NCBI GenBank assembly: GCA_040222875.1 | Contig: JAVKCG010000005.1 | Coordinates: forward strand, 333,913 to 397,912 | Length of the DNA: 64,000 nucleotides | Origin: JAJCYL01 sp040222875 | GTDB taxonomy: Bacteria > Bacteroidota > Bacteroidia > Cytophagales > Cyclobacteriaceae | Direction: 5' to 3' | Shown here: one piece after another, positions 1 to 8,686 of the stretch | Position numbering within the stretch: position 1 is the first letter of the stretch | Layout: every line of letters starts with the position of its first letter | Position numbers and translations under genes: made by a program | Notes under the pieces: generated by a model | Told to the model about the DNA's origin: nothing | Databases searched by the model: none | What the model saw: only the letters and a program-made list of their open reading frames with translations

Positions 1-1124
1 TACGAAATAGGGGCAATTGGTAACTGAATGGTGAACGAAGTGCCTTTTTTGATTTCACTGTCAACTTCAATTGATCCGTTATGTCCATTTATTATATTTC
101 GTACCGCGGTCAACCCAAGCCCCATTCCGCTCTTTTTTGCAGTAAAGTATGGATCAAATAATTCGGTCAGGTTCTTCTTCTCAATTCCTTTACCATTATC
201 AGAAATCTTGATAACTATTTCGTCACTGGTTCTTTTGGCCTCAACCAGTAAAACCCCCACACCAGTTTTCATTGCCTCGGTTGCATTAATGAAAATATTT
301 AAGAGCGCCGTTTTTAGCTGAGCCTTGTCCACCCTTACATCTGGTAAATCCTTTTCGAAACTCTCTTTCAGCTTCATCTCCCTGAGCTTAAGTCGATCTT
401 TGGTCAGTTTTAAAGCTTCATCTAAGACGGGATATATAGGTTGACTTAAAAGCTCCAGTGATTTGGGTTTGGAAGACTCCAATAATTCAGTGATCAGTTG
501 ACCGATCCTGTCGGCATTTCGCTTAATGATGTCAACATACAGGGTTGAGTCATCACTCTCCGGGATTTCATCAGAAAGCTGCTCTAATGCCAGATTAAGA
601 TTGGTTAGCGGGTTTCTCACTTCATGCGCTATGCTTCTGGCAATTTTACCTGTCATGGCAATTTTCTCTGCCATTATCATTTCCCGTTCCGCTCTCTTTC
701 TGGCAGTAACGTCATGAATGATGCCCTGATAAATGTAAAAGTTGCTTCCATCTCCCACATCTAATTCAGCCATGTTAATCACGCAGTTGATTTCAAGACC
801 CGATTTAGTCTTAAGTACGGCTTCGAAATCAATCAGGCTGCCATTTTTAGTGATGCGTTTGTTGAGTTCACTAAACCTTCTTCCATCTTTAAATAAGTTT
901 TTAAGGTTTAGGGTTAGTAGCTCATTTTGGTCAAAGCCAAAGAGCGTGGCCATCGACTTATTGATGTCCGTAAAAAGCAGTTCTGGTGTGGTGACAAAAA
1001 TTGCATCTATGGATTTATCAAAAAGCTCCTGATACTTTTTTTGGTTCTCGTCGATACGGCGGTTTGCTCTTTTTAGCCGCTCATGGGCAGCTTTAAGTCG
1101 ATCACCTTGTTTCTTCCCCGCCAT
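1..1124 (-). CDS. PAS-domain sensor histidine kinase (3' end at window edge)
   Basis: Soluble two-component histidine kinase, about 374 codons visible. Only the last codon or codons are cut: the reading frame reaches the edge just after a typical end-of-ATPase segment. The order is an N-terminal helical linker (1-30), a PAS domain (about 30-145), an HisKA dimerisation helix with the H-box SIAHEVRNPL (phospho-acceptor near H167), and an HATPase_c domain with DNGKGI and GMGLGLT. There is no membrane segment, so it senses a cytoplasmic cue or works through partners. Its ATG shares one base with the TAA stop of the upstream NtrC-type regulator (TAATG), which points to translational coupling and makes this kinase its likely partner. 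The ligand is unknown. Confidence 0.9.
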   Translation of the reverse strand, partial: MAGKKQGDRLKAAHERLKRANRRIDENQKKYQELFDKSIDAIFVTTPELLFTDINKSMATLFGFDQNELLTLNLKNLFKDGRRFSELNKRITKNGSLIDFEAVLKTKSGLEINCVINMAELDVGDGSNFYIYQGIIHDVTARKRAEREMIMAEKIAMTGKIARSIAHEVRNPLTNLNLALEQLSDEIPESDDSTLYVDIIKRNADRIGQLITELLESSKPKSLELLSQPIYPVLDEALKLTKDRLKLREMKLKESFEKDLPDVRVDKAQLKTALLNIFINATEAMKTGVGVLLVEAKRTSDEIVIKISDNGKGIEKKNLTELFDPYFTAKKSGMGLGLTAVRNIINGHNGSIEVDSEIKKGTSFTIQLPIAPIS

Positions 1125-2509
1125 TATACGTCGATATCGTAAGCACTAAGTTTGTTATAAAGGGTTTTGCGATCAATTTTTAATAAGTCAGCTGCTTTTG
1201 ATTTGTTATTCCTGGTTTTCTTCAGCACTTCAAGAATCGCAATTCGTTCGGCTTTTTCGGCCACTAATTTCAACTCGAATGAACCAGATTCATCAAAAAC
1301 ATTATTGTTGTTGGCTGCATTTTGATAGAGCTCCGGATGGCTAATCTCATCAGGCAATTGGCTAGCGGTGATAGTTTGATCAGTGCTCAAAAGAACCGCC
1401 CTCTTTATCACATTTTTGAGTTCCCTCAGATTGCCATGCCATGCATAGCTCTCCATAATAGCAACTGCTTCGTCATCTAGCCCAGTTACTGACTTCTCCA
1501 ACTGTTGATTTGCTTCTTTCAGAAACTGCGCAGCATACTTAGAAATATCGCTAGTTCGCTCACGAAGGGGTGCCAGTTCGATTCTGAATTCGTTTAGCCG
1601 ATGGAAGATATCTTCTCGGAATTTGCCTTCATTCACCATCTTCTTCAACTCTTCGTTGGTAGCCACCAACACTCTAACATCAACAGGTATGTCTTTATTT
1701 CCTCCAATTTTCTTGATTTTGCGCTCTTGTAACACCCTCAGGAGTTTTATCTGGTTTTCATAAGTGAGGTTTCCAATTTCATCCAAGAAAAGCGTTCCGC
1801 CATTTGCTGTTTCAAAGCATCCTTTCTTTTCATTTATGGCTCCGGTGAAAGCACCTTTTACATGGCCAAAAAGTTCGCTCCCGGCTAGTTCCTTTGGTAA
1901 GGCGCCGCAATCAATGGCTACAAAAGGCCTGCCGGCCCTTTTGCTCTTCTGGTGAATCCGTTTTGCCACATACTCCTTACCGGTGCCTGTTTCTCCACTG
2001 ATAATTACCGACATATCCGTTGGCGCAATCAGGTCAATATGTTTTTCAGCTGTTAAAGCCTGCTGGCTATCGCCCACTATATAATCTTCAACTAAAACCC
2101 CCGCCTGATTGGTCGTTGAGGAAGCCTTCACAACTTGCTTTGGTTTGACATCAGTAGCAAGCGCAGTTTGGATTGTATTGAGGATTTCTTCGGGATAAAG
2201 CGGTTTGGTAACGTAATCAAACGCCCCCATCCGAAGGGTTTCGACTGCTGTTTTTATATCAGAATAACCAGTTATAATTATAACCTGTGTGGCATGATTG
2301 ATGATCTTAATCTTCTTGAGGACATCAAGACCAGAATAATCAGGGAGCTTGTAATCGCATAAGACAACATCAAAAGATTCTTTTTTAAGCAGCTTCTCAC
2401 CAGAATTACCATCTTGAGCTGACTTTACATCAAACCCTTTCTTGGTAAGAAATTTTTCAAGAAGCAGGCAGATGTCCTTGTCGTCATCGATAATTAAAAT
2501 TCTAGCCAT
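1124..2509 (-). CDS. NtrC/AtoC-type sigma-54-dependent response regulator
   Basis: 461-residue transcription activator of the NtrC class, a normal length. It has a receiver domain (1-120) with acidic residues near D8-D10, phospho-acceptor D52 and K102. The central AAA+ sigma-54 activation domain shows Walker A GETGTGKE (172-179), the sigma-54-contacting loop GAFTGA (219-224) and Walker B FLDEIGN (241-247). A C-terminal Fis-type helix-turn-helix (about 430-461) contains KAADLLKIDRKTLYNKL. All key residues are present, so it should activate RpoN promoters when phosphorylated. It lies between a lone receiver gene (9-bp gap) and the kinase (one-base overlap). No convincing sigma-54 site is visible nearby, so its targets are probably elsewhere. 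Confidence 0.95.
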   Translation of the reverse strand: MARILIIDDDKDICLLLEKFLTKKGFDVKSAQDGNSGEKLLKKESFDVVLCDYKLPDYSGLDVLKKIKIINHATQVIIITGYSDIKTAVETLRMGAFDYVTKPLYPEEILNTIQTALATDVKPKQVVKASSTTNQAGVLVEDYIVGDSQQALTAEKHIDLIAPTDMSVIISGETGTGKEYVAKRIHQKSKRAGRPFVAIDCGALPKELAGSELFGHVKGAFTGAINEKKGCFETANGGTLFLDEIGNLTYENQIKLLRVLQERKIKKIGGNKDIPVDVRVLVATNEELKKMVNEGKFREDIFHRLNEFRIELAPLRERTSDISKYAAQFLKEANQQLEKSVTGLDDEAVAIMESYAWHGNLRELKNVIKRAVLLSTDQTITASQLPDEISHPELYQNAANNNNVFDESGSFELKLVAEKAERIAILEVLKKTRNNKSKAADLLKIDRKTLYNKLSAYDIDV

Positions 2510-2518
2510 TTTGTGAAA

Positions 2519-2869
2519 TTAACTTAATGAATGAAGAACCTGCTGAGAGGTAAAAGGTTTGCCAATAAATTGATCTGCCCCGATATTAAGGGCCTCTTGC
2601 TGTTCCTCCACACCATCGTGAGCACTTATTACAATAATTTTTGCTTTTGGCTTTTTGGTTTTGATAACTGGGATCAAGTCCAGCCCCACCCCATCAGGCA
2701 AGTTAACATCGAGGAATACGGTATCGGGTATATGCTTTTTTATTTGAGATTTTGCTTCAGCAATGCTGTTAACAGAAAGAGGTTCTCTTCCGGCCTTTTT
2801 CACAATATTTGAAAGCAGCATGCAAATCTCCTGCTCATCATCCACAATTAAAACTTCTTTGTTCTGCAC
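2519..2869 (-). CDS. Stand-alone response regulator receiver domain
   Basis: 116-residue single-domain receiver (CheY-like fold) with no output domain. The acidic pair D10/D11, phospho-acceptor D54 in VFLDVNLPDG, a conserved Ser near SAHDG and a Lys in GKPF are all present, so it should be phosphorylatable. The start is GTG (codons M-Q-N-K-E). It is first in an apparent three-gene minus-strand operon with the NtrC-type regulator and PAS kinase. It could be a phosphate sink or a relay intermediate, or it could bind a partner protein. The target is unknown. Confidence 0.88.
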   Translation of the reverse strand: MQNKEVLIVDDEQEICMLLSNIVKKAGREPLSVNSIAEAKSQIKKHIPDTVFLDVNLPDGVGLDLIPVIKTKKPKAKIIVISAHDGVEEQQEALNIGADQFIGKPFTSQQVLHSLS

Positions 2870-2940
2870 AATTTTTGTTGAATTTCATTCTCTACAAAAT
2901 TGCCTGTCCCGGCCAATTCGTTAATCGTTATACGCAAAAT

Positions 2941-2960
2941 TCATGCATCGCTATGCATGA
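2941..2960. promoter_or_regulatory. Perfect 8-bp inverted repeat upstream of the receiver operon
   Basis: TCATGCAT, a 4-base loop, then ATGCATGA. It lies about 70 bp upstream of the GTG start of the receiver gene and about 170 bp upstream of the divergent GIY-YIG-like gene, inside a 260-bp intergenic stretch. It could be an operator for a dimeric regulator or a short RNA hairpin. No flanking T-run is present, so it is not a terminator. Confidence 0.4.
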
Positions 2961-3129
2961 TTTAAATATCAAACCTGTGGCTCAATTTCTAACTTTTTCA
3001 AGAGTTCACAAAGTGTAGGTTGGACACAAGTTGGGGAAATTTGTCTACAGGCCAATTGGTGAGTTAATCGGTTTGATTTCACCAGGCTCATGGCATAAAA
3101 TTTTCATGTTGTAGCGCTATATCCAATTC

Positions 3130-3606
3130 ATGAGACTTACGAACACGAAACTTTCCGTCTACATTACATCAATTGTTCCTGGCAAATTAAGTGCGTTAAT
3201 ACGGCTGATGAAATCGCCTTACAGTGTAAAAGAACTGTTTAAAACTGGAGAAGGAGAGGTCAGTATTTTAGATAATCTTGGTAGGCTGACCGATTTTAAA
3301 GGTGTATTTGTCTTGCTAAATGAGCAAAAACCAGTTTATGTCGGCCATTCCAAAAGTGTGATTAAACGGCTGATCAACGACCTAAAAGGAGCATCATCTT
3401 ATAAATCGAAGCTTCTCAGAAATATTGCTAAAAGAGACCGCTTATTCCTGGATCAGAAAGGCAAGTATCTGGATTTAGAGTCATCAAGAAATTTAATGAG
3501 AAGCTTTGATGTGGCCTTTATTGAAGTAAACCCACCAATTGAGCGTAGGATACTTTTCCTGTATGCACTAGCCGGGTTCAAGTGCAAATACAACAGAATG
3601 CGTTAA
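3130..3606 (+). CDS. Small GIY-YIG-like nuclease-fold protein
   Basis: 158-residue protein. From about residue 57 it resembles the GIY-YIG fold: GVF in place of GIY, then YVG in PVYVGHSKSVIKRL, where the Arg before Leu matches the conserved catalytic Arg of the family. A Glu in PPIERRILFLYAL and a final KYN match the catalytic Glu and the usual C-terminal YN. The first 55 residues are not recognised. It has no helicase, UvrC or zinc-finger partner domain and sits alone between two minus-strand genes, so its role (repair, RNA or DNA cleavage, or a non-catalytic use of the fold) is open. Family assignment is by motif only. Confidence 0.6.
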   Translation: MRLTNTKLSVYITSIVPGKLSALIRLMKSPYSVKELFKTGEGEVSILDNLGRLTDFKGVFVLLNEQKPVYVGHSKSVIKRLINDLKGASSYKSKLLRNIAKRDRLFLDQKGKYLDLESSRNLMRSFDVAFIEVNPPIERRILFLYALAGFKCKYNRMR

Positions 3607-3618
3607 AATTCTATTACA

Positions 3619-4428
3619 CTAGTTGATTCGAATGTGGCTGAACTTGAGCAATGCAACGAATACTACTCCACCAACTATGTTTCCTAATGTGGAAGCTGAT
3701 TGAAATTTCAAATATTCATTAAATGTTGCTCCTCCGTCAGTCAGCAAACTAGCAAATACTTCAATTGATCCGACAATGCAATGATGCAGCCCTCCGAACC
3801 CAATAGTTGTTGTGACTAAAATCACTACGATAATCCTGCTGATTGTTTCCTGCGAAGAAGTAACCAGCCAACCCAACAGGCCCATTAACCATCCGGCCAT
3901 CATACCACTAAACAAGATTGTAGACCAGCTATGTCCGGTCATCTTCTTGCCGAGATAGATAAATGAATTATGATCTATGATTTCAAGTTTGTCACCAAGT
4001 TCAGTGATAATTATTCCAAATACATACCCCCCCAATAAATTGCCGAGGTAAACTATGCCCCATAAGATAAAGAGGCTTCCTACTGTTACCGATCTATTCA
4101 GAACAGGTAGCACAGCTAATGCAGTATGCTCCGTGAAAAGTTCTGATCTCCCAATAATTACAAAGATGAACCCAACCGAATAACAGAAGGAGAGTATTAC
4201 ATGCAGGGCCTCGCTGGAAAGACTAGAGTAAAACAAGGTGGTTATGGTGCCCATTAAAAAGATACTAAAGCCCACCTCCATTCCACCTCCAAAGGCCGAG
4301 ATTAATAGCGCAACATTTGATCTTTTATGCTCATGAAGGCTGGCAGCTATTTGTTCTTCGAGTATCTCATCAACGGTTTTTGGCTGATCTTTTTTAGTCT
4401 TGTTCTTATCTCTATTCCACATCGGCAT
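3619..4428 (-). CDS. Formate/nitrite transporter (FNT) family protein, YfdC-like
   Basis: 269-residue inner membrane protein with a soluble charged N-terminus (about 1-38, rich in Lys/Asp/Glu) and six hydrophobic segments, as expected for the pentameric FNT channels. Conserved-looking features are FGGGMEVGFS in the first helix, the segment FTEHTALAVLP, and GGLHHCIVGSIE. The long charged N-terminus and TEHT motif fit the YfdC-like subgroup rather than FocA or NirC, so the substrate is uncertain; no formate or nitrite metabolism gene is adjacent. It is monocistronic, convergent with the GIY-YIG-like gene (12-bp gap). Confidence 0.85.
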   Translation of the reverse strand: MPMWNRDKNKTKKDQPKTVDEILEEQIAASLHEHKRSNVALLISAFGGGMEVGFSIFLMGTITTLFYSSLSSEALHVILSFCYSVGFIFVIIGRSELFTEHTALAVLPVLNRSVTVGSLFILWGIVYLGNLLGGYVFGIIITELGDKLEIIDHNSFIYLGKKMTGHSWSTILFSGMMAGWLMGLLGWLVTSSQETISRIIVVILVTTTIGFGGLHHCIVGSIEVFASLLTDGGATFNEYLKFQSASTLGNIVGGVVFVALLKFSHIRIN

Positions 4429-4523
4429 CTAATTTACAACTGAAATTTATGTACTTATGTTTACCTGCTATTTCTTTAATATTCTTATCTAATCAGAGTC
4501 AACCATAGTATTAACTTGCAGTC

Positions 4524-6791
4524 ATGAATTCCAACATTGGAGAAGACTATCTTCAGGAACTTAATCCTCCGCAAAGAGAAGGGGTAATCAATACGGAAGG
4601 CCCCTGCATGATAATAGCTGGTGCAGGCTCCGGGAAGACCAAAGTGCTAACCTATCGAATTGCCCACCTCATTCAGCATCATGATGTAGATCCATTTAAT
4701 ATCATGGCCCTCACTTTTACTAATAAGGCGGCAAGGGAAATGCGTAAAAGGATTGAAGCGGTTGTTGGGCCTGATGCAAGAAATCTTTGGATGGGGACAT
4801 TCCACTCTGTGTTTGCCAGAATGCTGAGAGCCGAGGCTGGTAAACTTGGCTACCCCAGCAACTTTACAATTTACGATACTGAAGATTCAAGATCGCTCAT
4901 CAAAACCATCGTGAAAGAGATGGGGCTTGATGACAAGGTCTATAAAGCCAATGTTGTTCACAACCGGATTTCAGGGGCCAAAAACCGGCTGATTTCCTGG
5001 CAGGAATACATGAAGAATCCCGTTTATCAGGCCGATGATAACGAGAATGGTAAGCCGGATTTAGCCAAGGTTTATAAAGTATATGCAGAAAGATGTTTTA
5101 AATCTGATGCTATGGACTTTGATGATTTGCTGTTCAATACAAATGTGTTGTTTAGGGATCATCCCGAGGTATTGAATAAATATCAGCAGCGATTCCACTA
5201 TTTTATGGTTGATGAGTTTCAGGACACCAATATTTCGCAGTACCTCATCACAAGAAAACTTGCAGCCGTAAGGCAAAATATCTGCGTAGTAGGAGATGAC
5301 GCACAAAGTATTTATGCCTTCCGCGGGGCAGATATTCAGAACATCCTGAATTTCGAGAAAGACTATCCTGACTTAAGGGTGATCAAGTTGGAGCAGAATT
5401 ATAGAAGCACTCAAAACATTGTAAATGCCGCAAATTCCATCATTAATCACAATAAAGCACAATTAAGAAAAAACATCTGGACAGCCAATGAAAGTGGGCA
5501 TCAGGTAGAACTTCTAAAGGCCTTGTCTGATAACGAGGAAGGAAAACTGGTTGCCTCGTCAATTTTTGAGGAAAAAATGAACAACCAGCTTGCCCATTCT
5601 GAATTTGCAATACTTTATCGAACAAACAGTCAATCAAGGGCTATCGAAGAAGCACTTCGCAGAATGAATATCCGCTATAAAGTGTACGGTGGCCTTTCTT
5701 TTTATCAGCGCCGAGAAATCAAAGACATAATTGCATATCTCCGGTTTGTGATCAACCAAAATGATGAGCAGGCCCTGCGTCGCATCATCAATTTGCCAAA
5801 ACGGGGAATAGGCCCAGGCACCATTGATAAAATAGTGGTGGCTGCTTTTGATCATGACATGACTTTATGGGATGTGATCCTAAATATTGAAAGTTTCCTC
5901 GGTGGAAGAATTTCAAATGCGATCAAAGATTTCGGAACAATGATCCGGAGTTTCATGGTTTCAGCTGAAAGGAAAGATGCTTTTGAAGCCGCTTCACACA
6001 TTGCTAAAAATTCAGGTCTACTCAAAGAGCTTTATGATGATAAGACGGTTGAGGGGCTGAACCGATATGAGAATGTGCAGGAGCTATTAAACGCCATCAA
6101 GGAATATGTAGACAATCCTGAGGTAACCGATAAAAGCCTCGGTGCTTTTTTACAGGAAATTGCCCTTGTTACTGATGCCGATGACGGTAAAAAGGCAGAT
6201 CAGGATGCAGTCACCCTTATGACCATACATTCGGCAAAAGGTCTCGAGTTTAAGTATGTATACATCGTTGGAATGGAAGAAGACCTCTTCCCATCTCAAA
6301 TGATGCTAAGCAGTAGGGCCGATTTGGAGGAAGAACGTCGGTTGTTTTATGTGGCACTAACCAGGGCAGAAAAAAGGGTTTACCTGAGTTATGCTTTAAA
6401 CCGCTATCGATTCGGAAGATTAAAAACGTGTGAGCCCAGTCGATTTCTGGAAGAGATTGACCCCCAATATATACGGGTTAACCGTACAGCCAGCTCAAAA
6501 GAAACAGTTGCGTCCAATAGCAATTACGCTAAATCCCTTGTTAGCGGAATTGATCAACAGCGCAAAAGGAATTTTGTGGCCAAAACCAATTATCAGCCAT
6601 CTACCAACTTTAAACCGAGTGACACATCAAATTTGGCCGAAGGAATGAAGGTAGAGCATCCTAAATTCGGTTTTGGAACAGTGACACAGCTGGACGTACA
6701 AGGGTCCCAACGGAAGGCAAAAGTGAATTTTGGCGAGGTAGGTGAGAAGACCCTTTTGCTGGCATTTGCCAAGCTGAAAATCCACGATTAA
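4524..6791 (+). CDS. pcrA: ATP-dependent DNA helicase, UvrD/PcrA family
   Basis: 755-residue superfamily 1A 3'-5' helicase, full length. Motif Q/I: NPPQREGV and GAGSGKT (33-39); motif II: DEFQDT (about 230-235); motif III: GDDAQSIYAFRGA; motif IV: QNYRST; motif V: TIHSAKGLEFKYV; motif VI: EERRLFYVALTRA. The C-terminus (KVEHPKFGFGTV onward) is the Tudor-like module by which PcrA/UvrD binds RNA polymerase. Expected roles are nucleotide excision repair, removal of stalled polymerase and recombination control. Two tiny genes follow within 16 and 8 bp. pcrA and uvrD are hard to tell apart here; the PcrA-like tail makes me favour that name. Confidence 0.95.
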   Translation: MNSNIGEDYLQELNPPQREGVINTEGPCMIIAGAGSGKTKVLTYRIAHLIQHHDVDPFNIMALTFTNKAAREMRKRIEAVVGPDARNLWMGTFHSVFARMLRAEAGKLGYPSNFTIYDTEDSRSLIKTIVKEMGLDDKVYKANVVHNRISGAKNRLISWQEYMKNPVYQADDNENGKPDLAKVYKVYAERCFKSDAMDFDDLLFNTNVLFRDHPEVLNKYQQRFHYFMVDEFQDTNISQYLITRKLAAVRQNICVVGDDAQSIYAFRGADIQNILNFEKDYPDLRVIKLEQNYRSTQNIVNAANSIINHNKAQLRKNIWTANESGHQVELLKALSDNEEGKLVASSIFEEKMNNQLAHSEFAILYRTNSQSRAIEEALRRMNIRYKVYGGLSFYQRREIKDIIAYLRFVINQNDEQALRRIINLPKRGIGPGTIDKIVVAAFDHDMTLWDVILNIESFLGGRISNAIKDFGTMIRSFMVSAERKDAFEAASHIAKNSGLLKELYDDKTVEGLNRYENVQELLNAIKEYVDNPEVTDKSLGAFLQEIALVTDADDGKKADQDAVTLMTIHSAKGLEFKYVYIVGMEEDLFPSQMMLSSRADLEEERRLFYVALTRAEKRVYLSYALNRYRFGRLKTCEPSRFLEEIDPQYIRVNRTASSKETVASNSNYAKSLVSGIDQQRKRNFVAKTNYQPSTNFKPSDTSNLAEGMKVEHPKFGFGTVTQLDVQGSQRKAKVNFGEVGEKTLLLAFAKLKIHD

Positions 6792-6807
6792 TAACTACTT
6801 TAGATTG

Positions 6808-7068
6808 ATGGAATTCAGCATTAAAGACATTGCAACAATAGTTTCAATCATAATCACCGCAATCGTCACTTTCTTTACGACCAAACACAATTTAAAGGAT
6901 TATATAAGAGACAGAATAGATGAGATAAATAAAGATCTATCACATCTTAAAGTGGAAAATGAGCGTTTAAAAGGGCAGATAACCTTACAAAAACAGATTT
7001 CAGATATGTTAAGTGGCCGGGTGTTTGATAAAATTGAGGACATTGAGAAAAAGATTAATAAGAATTAA
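6808..7068 (+). CDS. Small membrane-anchored coiled-coil protein
   Basis: 86 residues, not recognised as a named family. One N-terminal hydrophobic segment (about 6-26, IATIVSIIITAIVTFF) is followed by a charged, heptad-like helix (30-86, for example DEINKDLSHLKVENERLKGQI). This suggests an N-in single-pass anchor with a cytoplasmic coiled coil. The ATG at 6808 is preferred to the TTG just before it. It lies 16 bp after the helicase stop and 8 bp before the next small gene, so it is probably co-transcribed with pcrA. Resemblance to phage spanin or holin-like small proteins is superficial. Function unknown. Confidence 0.6.
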   Translation: MEFSIKDIATIVSIIITAIVTFFTTKHNLKDYIRDRIDEINKDLSHLKVENERLKGQITLQKQISDMLSGRVFDKIEDIEKKINKN

Positions 7069-7076
7069 ATTACACT

Positions 7077-7331
7077 ATGATCGCCGAGAACGAGACACTT
7101 GATTTTTCAAGATTGCGACAGCTTACAAATAAGTTGAGAGAGAAAACTGCAACTTCGGATGAGACAATAGAATTACTAATGATTCTCCTGAATGAAGATG
7201 CTATTACAAGTGACCAGTTTGAGGATTTTCAAAATGGCGAGAATGTGGAGCAACTTTTAGATGCTGCACTCTCAATGTCCAGCATATTGTTACTAGGTGA
7301 TGTTTTGGGCAAGCTTGCGAAGCAACTCTAA
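7077..7331 (+). CDS. Small acidic hypothetical protein
   Basis: 84 residues, acidic, predicted mostly helical, with no signal peptide or membrane segment and no motif I recognise. It begins MIAENETLDFSRLRQ and has a Leu/Glu-rich middle. The context is the reason to call it real: it fits tightly between the membrane coiled-coil gene (8-bp gap) and the histidine kinase (34 bp), same strand, with codon use like its neighbours. Function unknown. Confidence 0.5.
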   Translation: MIAENETLDFSRLRQLTNKLREKTATSDETIELLMILLNEDAITSDQFEDFQNGENVEQLLDAALSMSSILLLGDVLGKLAKQL

Positions 7332-7365
7332 GTTATTCTGAAATGGCCTGAGATAAATTCGCCTT

Positions 7366-8592
7366 ATGGCCAATCCCCTAAAAGACCCCGTACTTGATAT
7401 CTATCGCAACAAATCTGCCCTGGGCTGGACAGTTCTAGTTGTCTCAGTTTTAATTGGAGGCGCATCGATTCTATATACCAACGACCTCGTAAATAAGTTA
7501 AAAAACCGGGAACAGCGCCTCATTGATCTATATGCTAAAAGCCTTGAATTTGCTGGCTCTGAAAGCAATAATTCCAATGTCTCGTTTATCGTTCAGGAAA
7601 TAATCATCCCAAATAACTCAATTCCTGTTGTTGTAACTGACGAGTTAGGTGTTCCGATAGAGTCGAAAAATGTGCCGTCGGTTGATGGGTTATCGGGGCG
7701 TCGAAAAATCCATCAGTTGGAAGAGGAGATTAAAAAGATGGAAGAAATCTATGACCCAATCCTCATTACCTTAAGAGATGCTGATGAAAAGGTTTTAGGC
7801 TTTAATTATGTCTATTACGAAAACTCCGAATTACTTACACAGCTTCAATATTACCCTTACATTCAATTATCAGTGATCGCCCTTTTTGGAATAATTGCCT
7901 TCATCGCTTTTAATTATTCCAAATCTGCTGAGCAAAACCGGGTATGGGTGGGGCTAGCTAAAGAGACTGCTCATCAATTAGGGACGCCGCTATCATCTTT
8001 AATGGCTTGGGTTGAATATTTCAAGGCTGATGAAAAACTCAAGGATCAAGAAATTGTAAATGAACTCGATAAGGATATAAAACGCCTTGAAATGATTACT
8101 TCGAGGTTTTCTAATATTGGTTCAGTACCCCAATTACAGACAGAAAACATTTTTGACGCAGTAAATGAAACAATTAACTATCTGCAAAACCGGATATCAA
8201 CCAAAGTAAAATTAGAAGTCACGGCATTTCCAAATACTGAGATTGAAGCAGGTATCAATAAGCCTCTGTTTGACTGGGTAATTGAAAATATCTGCAAAAA
8301 TGCCGTAGATGCCATGGAGGGTGTTGGCAGTATCACCATCAAAATACTGAAAGCCAATGAAGGTCGGGTTTATGTGGATATCAGCGACACCGGAAAAGGG
8401 ATTTCAAAATCAAAATTATCAAGTGTATTTCAACCAGGCTACACAACCAAAAAACGGGGCTGGGGGCTTGGTCTGACCCTTGTTAAAAGAATCATTGAGA
8501 AGTACCATTCAGGAAAGATTTTCGTGAAATCTTCAGAGCTAAATAAAGGCACCACTTTTAGGATTGTTCTCAGGGATAAGGGAAGTAAGTAA
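7366..8592 (+). CDS. Membrane sensor histidine kinase
   Basis: 408-residue kinase. The first membrane helix is near residues 20-38, with a periplasmic domain of about 125 residues, a second helix near 165-183, then the kinase core. The phospho-acceptor His sits in ETAHQLGTPLSSLMAW, a variant H-box common in Bacteroidota where QLGTPL replaces ELRTPL. The ATPase domain has N-box ENICKNAVDAM, G1 DTGKGI and G2 GWGLGLTLV. No response regulator gene is adjacent, so this is an orphan kinase. It ends 14 bp before the atpD promoter -33 element, so it is not coupled to the ATP synthase genes. Confidence 0.92.
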   Translation: MANPLKDPVLDIYRNKSALGWTVLVVSVLIGGASILYTNDLVNKLKNREQRLIDLYAKSLEFAGSESNNSNVSFIVQEIIIPNNSIPVVVTDELGVPIESKNVPSVDGLSGRRKIHQLEEEIKKMEEIYDPILITLRDADEKVLGFNYVYYENSELLTQLQYYPYIQLSVIALFGIIAFIAFNYSKSAEQNRVWVGLAKETAHQLGTPLSSLMAWVEYFKADEKLKDQEIVNELDKDIKRLEMITSRFSNIGSVPQLQTENIFDAVNETINYLQNRISTKVKLEVTAFPNTEIEAGINKPLFDWVIENICKNAVDAMEGVGSITIKILKANEGRVYVDISDTGKGISKSKLSSVFQPGYTTKKRGWGLGLTLVKRIIEKYHSGKIFVKSSELNKGTTFRIVLRDKGSK

Positions 8593-8606
8593 TGGTACCT
8601 TTAGCT

Positions 8607-8637
8607 TTTGGATTAATGGTATTATGCGGTAATTTCG
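8607..8637 (+). promoter_or_regulatory. Bacteroidota-type promoter for atpD-atpC
   Basis: The -33 element TTTG (8607-8610), a 19-bp spacer and the -7 element TAATTTCG (8630-8637) fit the Bacteroidota primary sigma consensus TTTG-N19-TAnnTTTG with one mismatch. The predicted transcription start is near 8644, leaving a leader of about 43 nt before the atpD ATG. Confidence 0.55.
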
Positions 8638-8686
8638 CACTCTCTTTAAACAAGCATTATAAAGCTCAAATTTTTCAGCAAATCCT

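Noticed and set aside
2870..3129. Possible sigma-54 promoter, TGGCC...GGC, upstream of the NtrC-type operon
   Set aside because: The spacing between the GG and GC elements is 9 instead of 10 bases and the flanking consensus is poor; a second TGGCAT match lacks the TTGC box.
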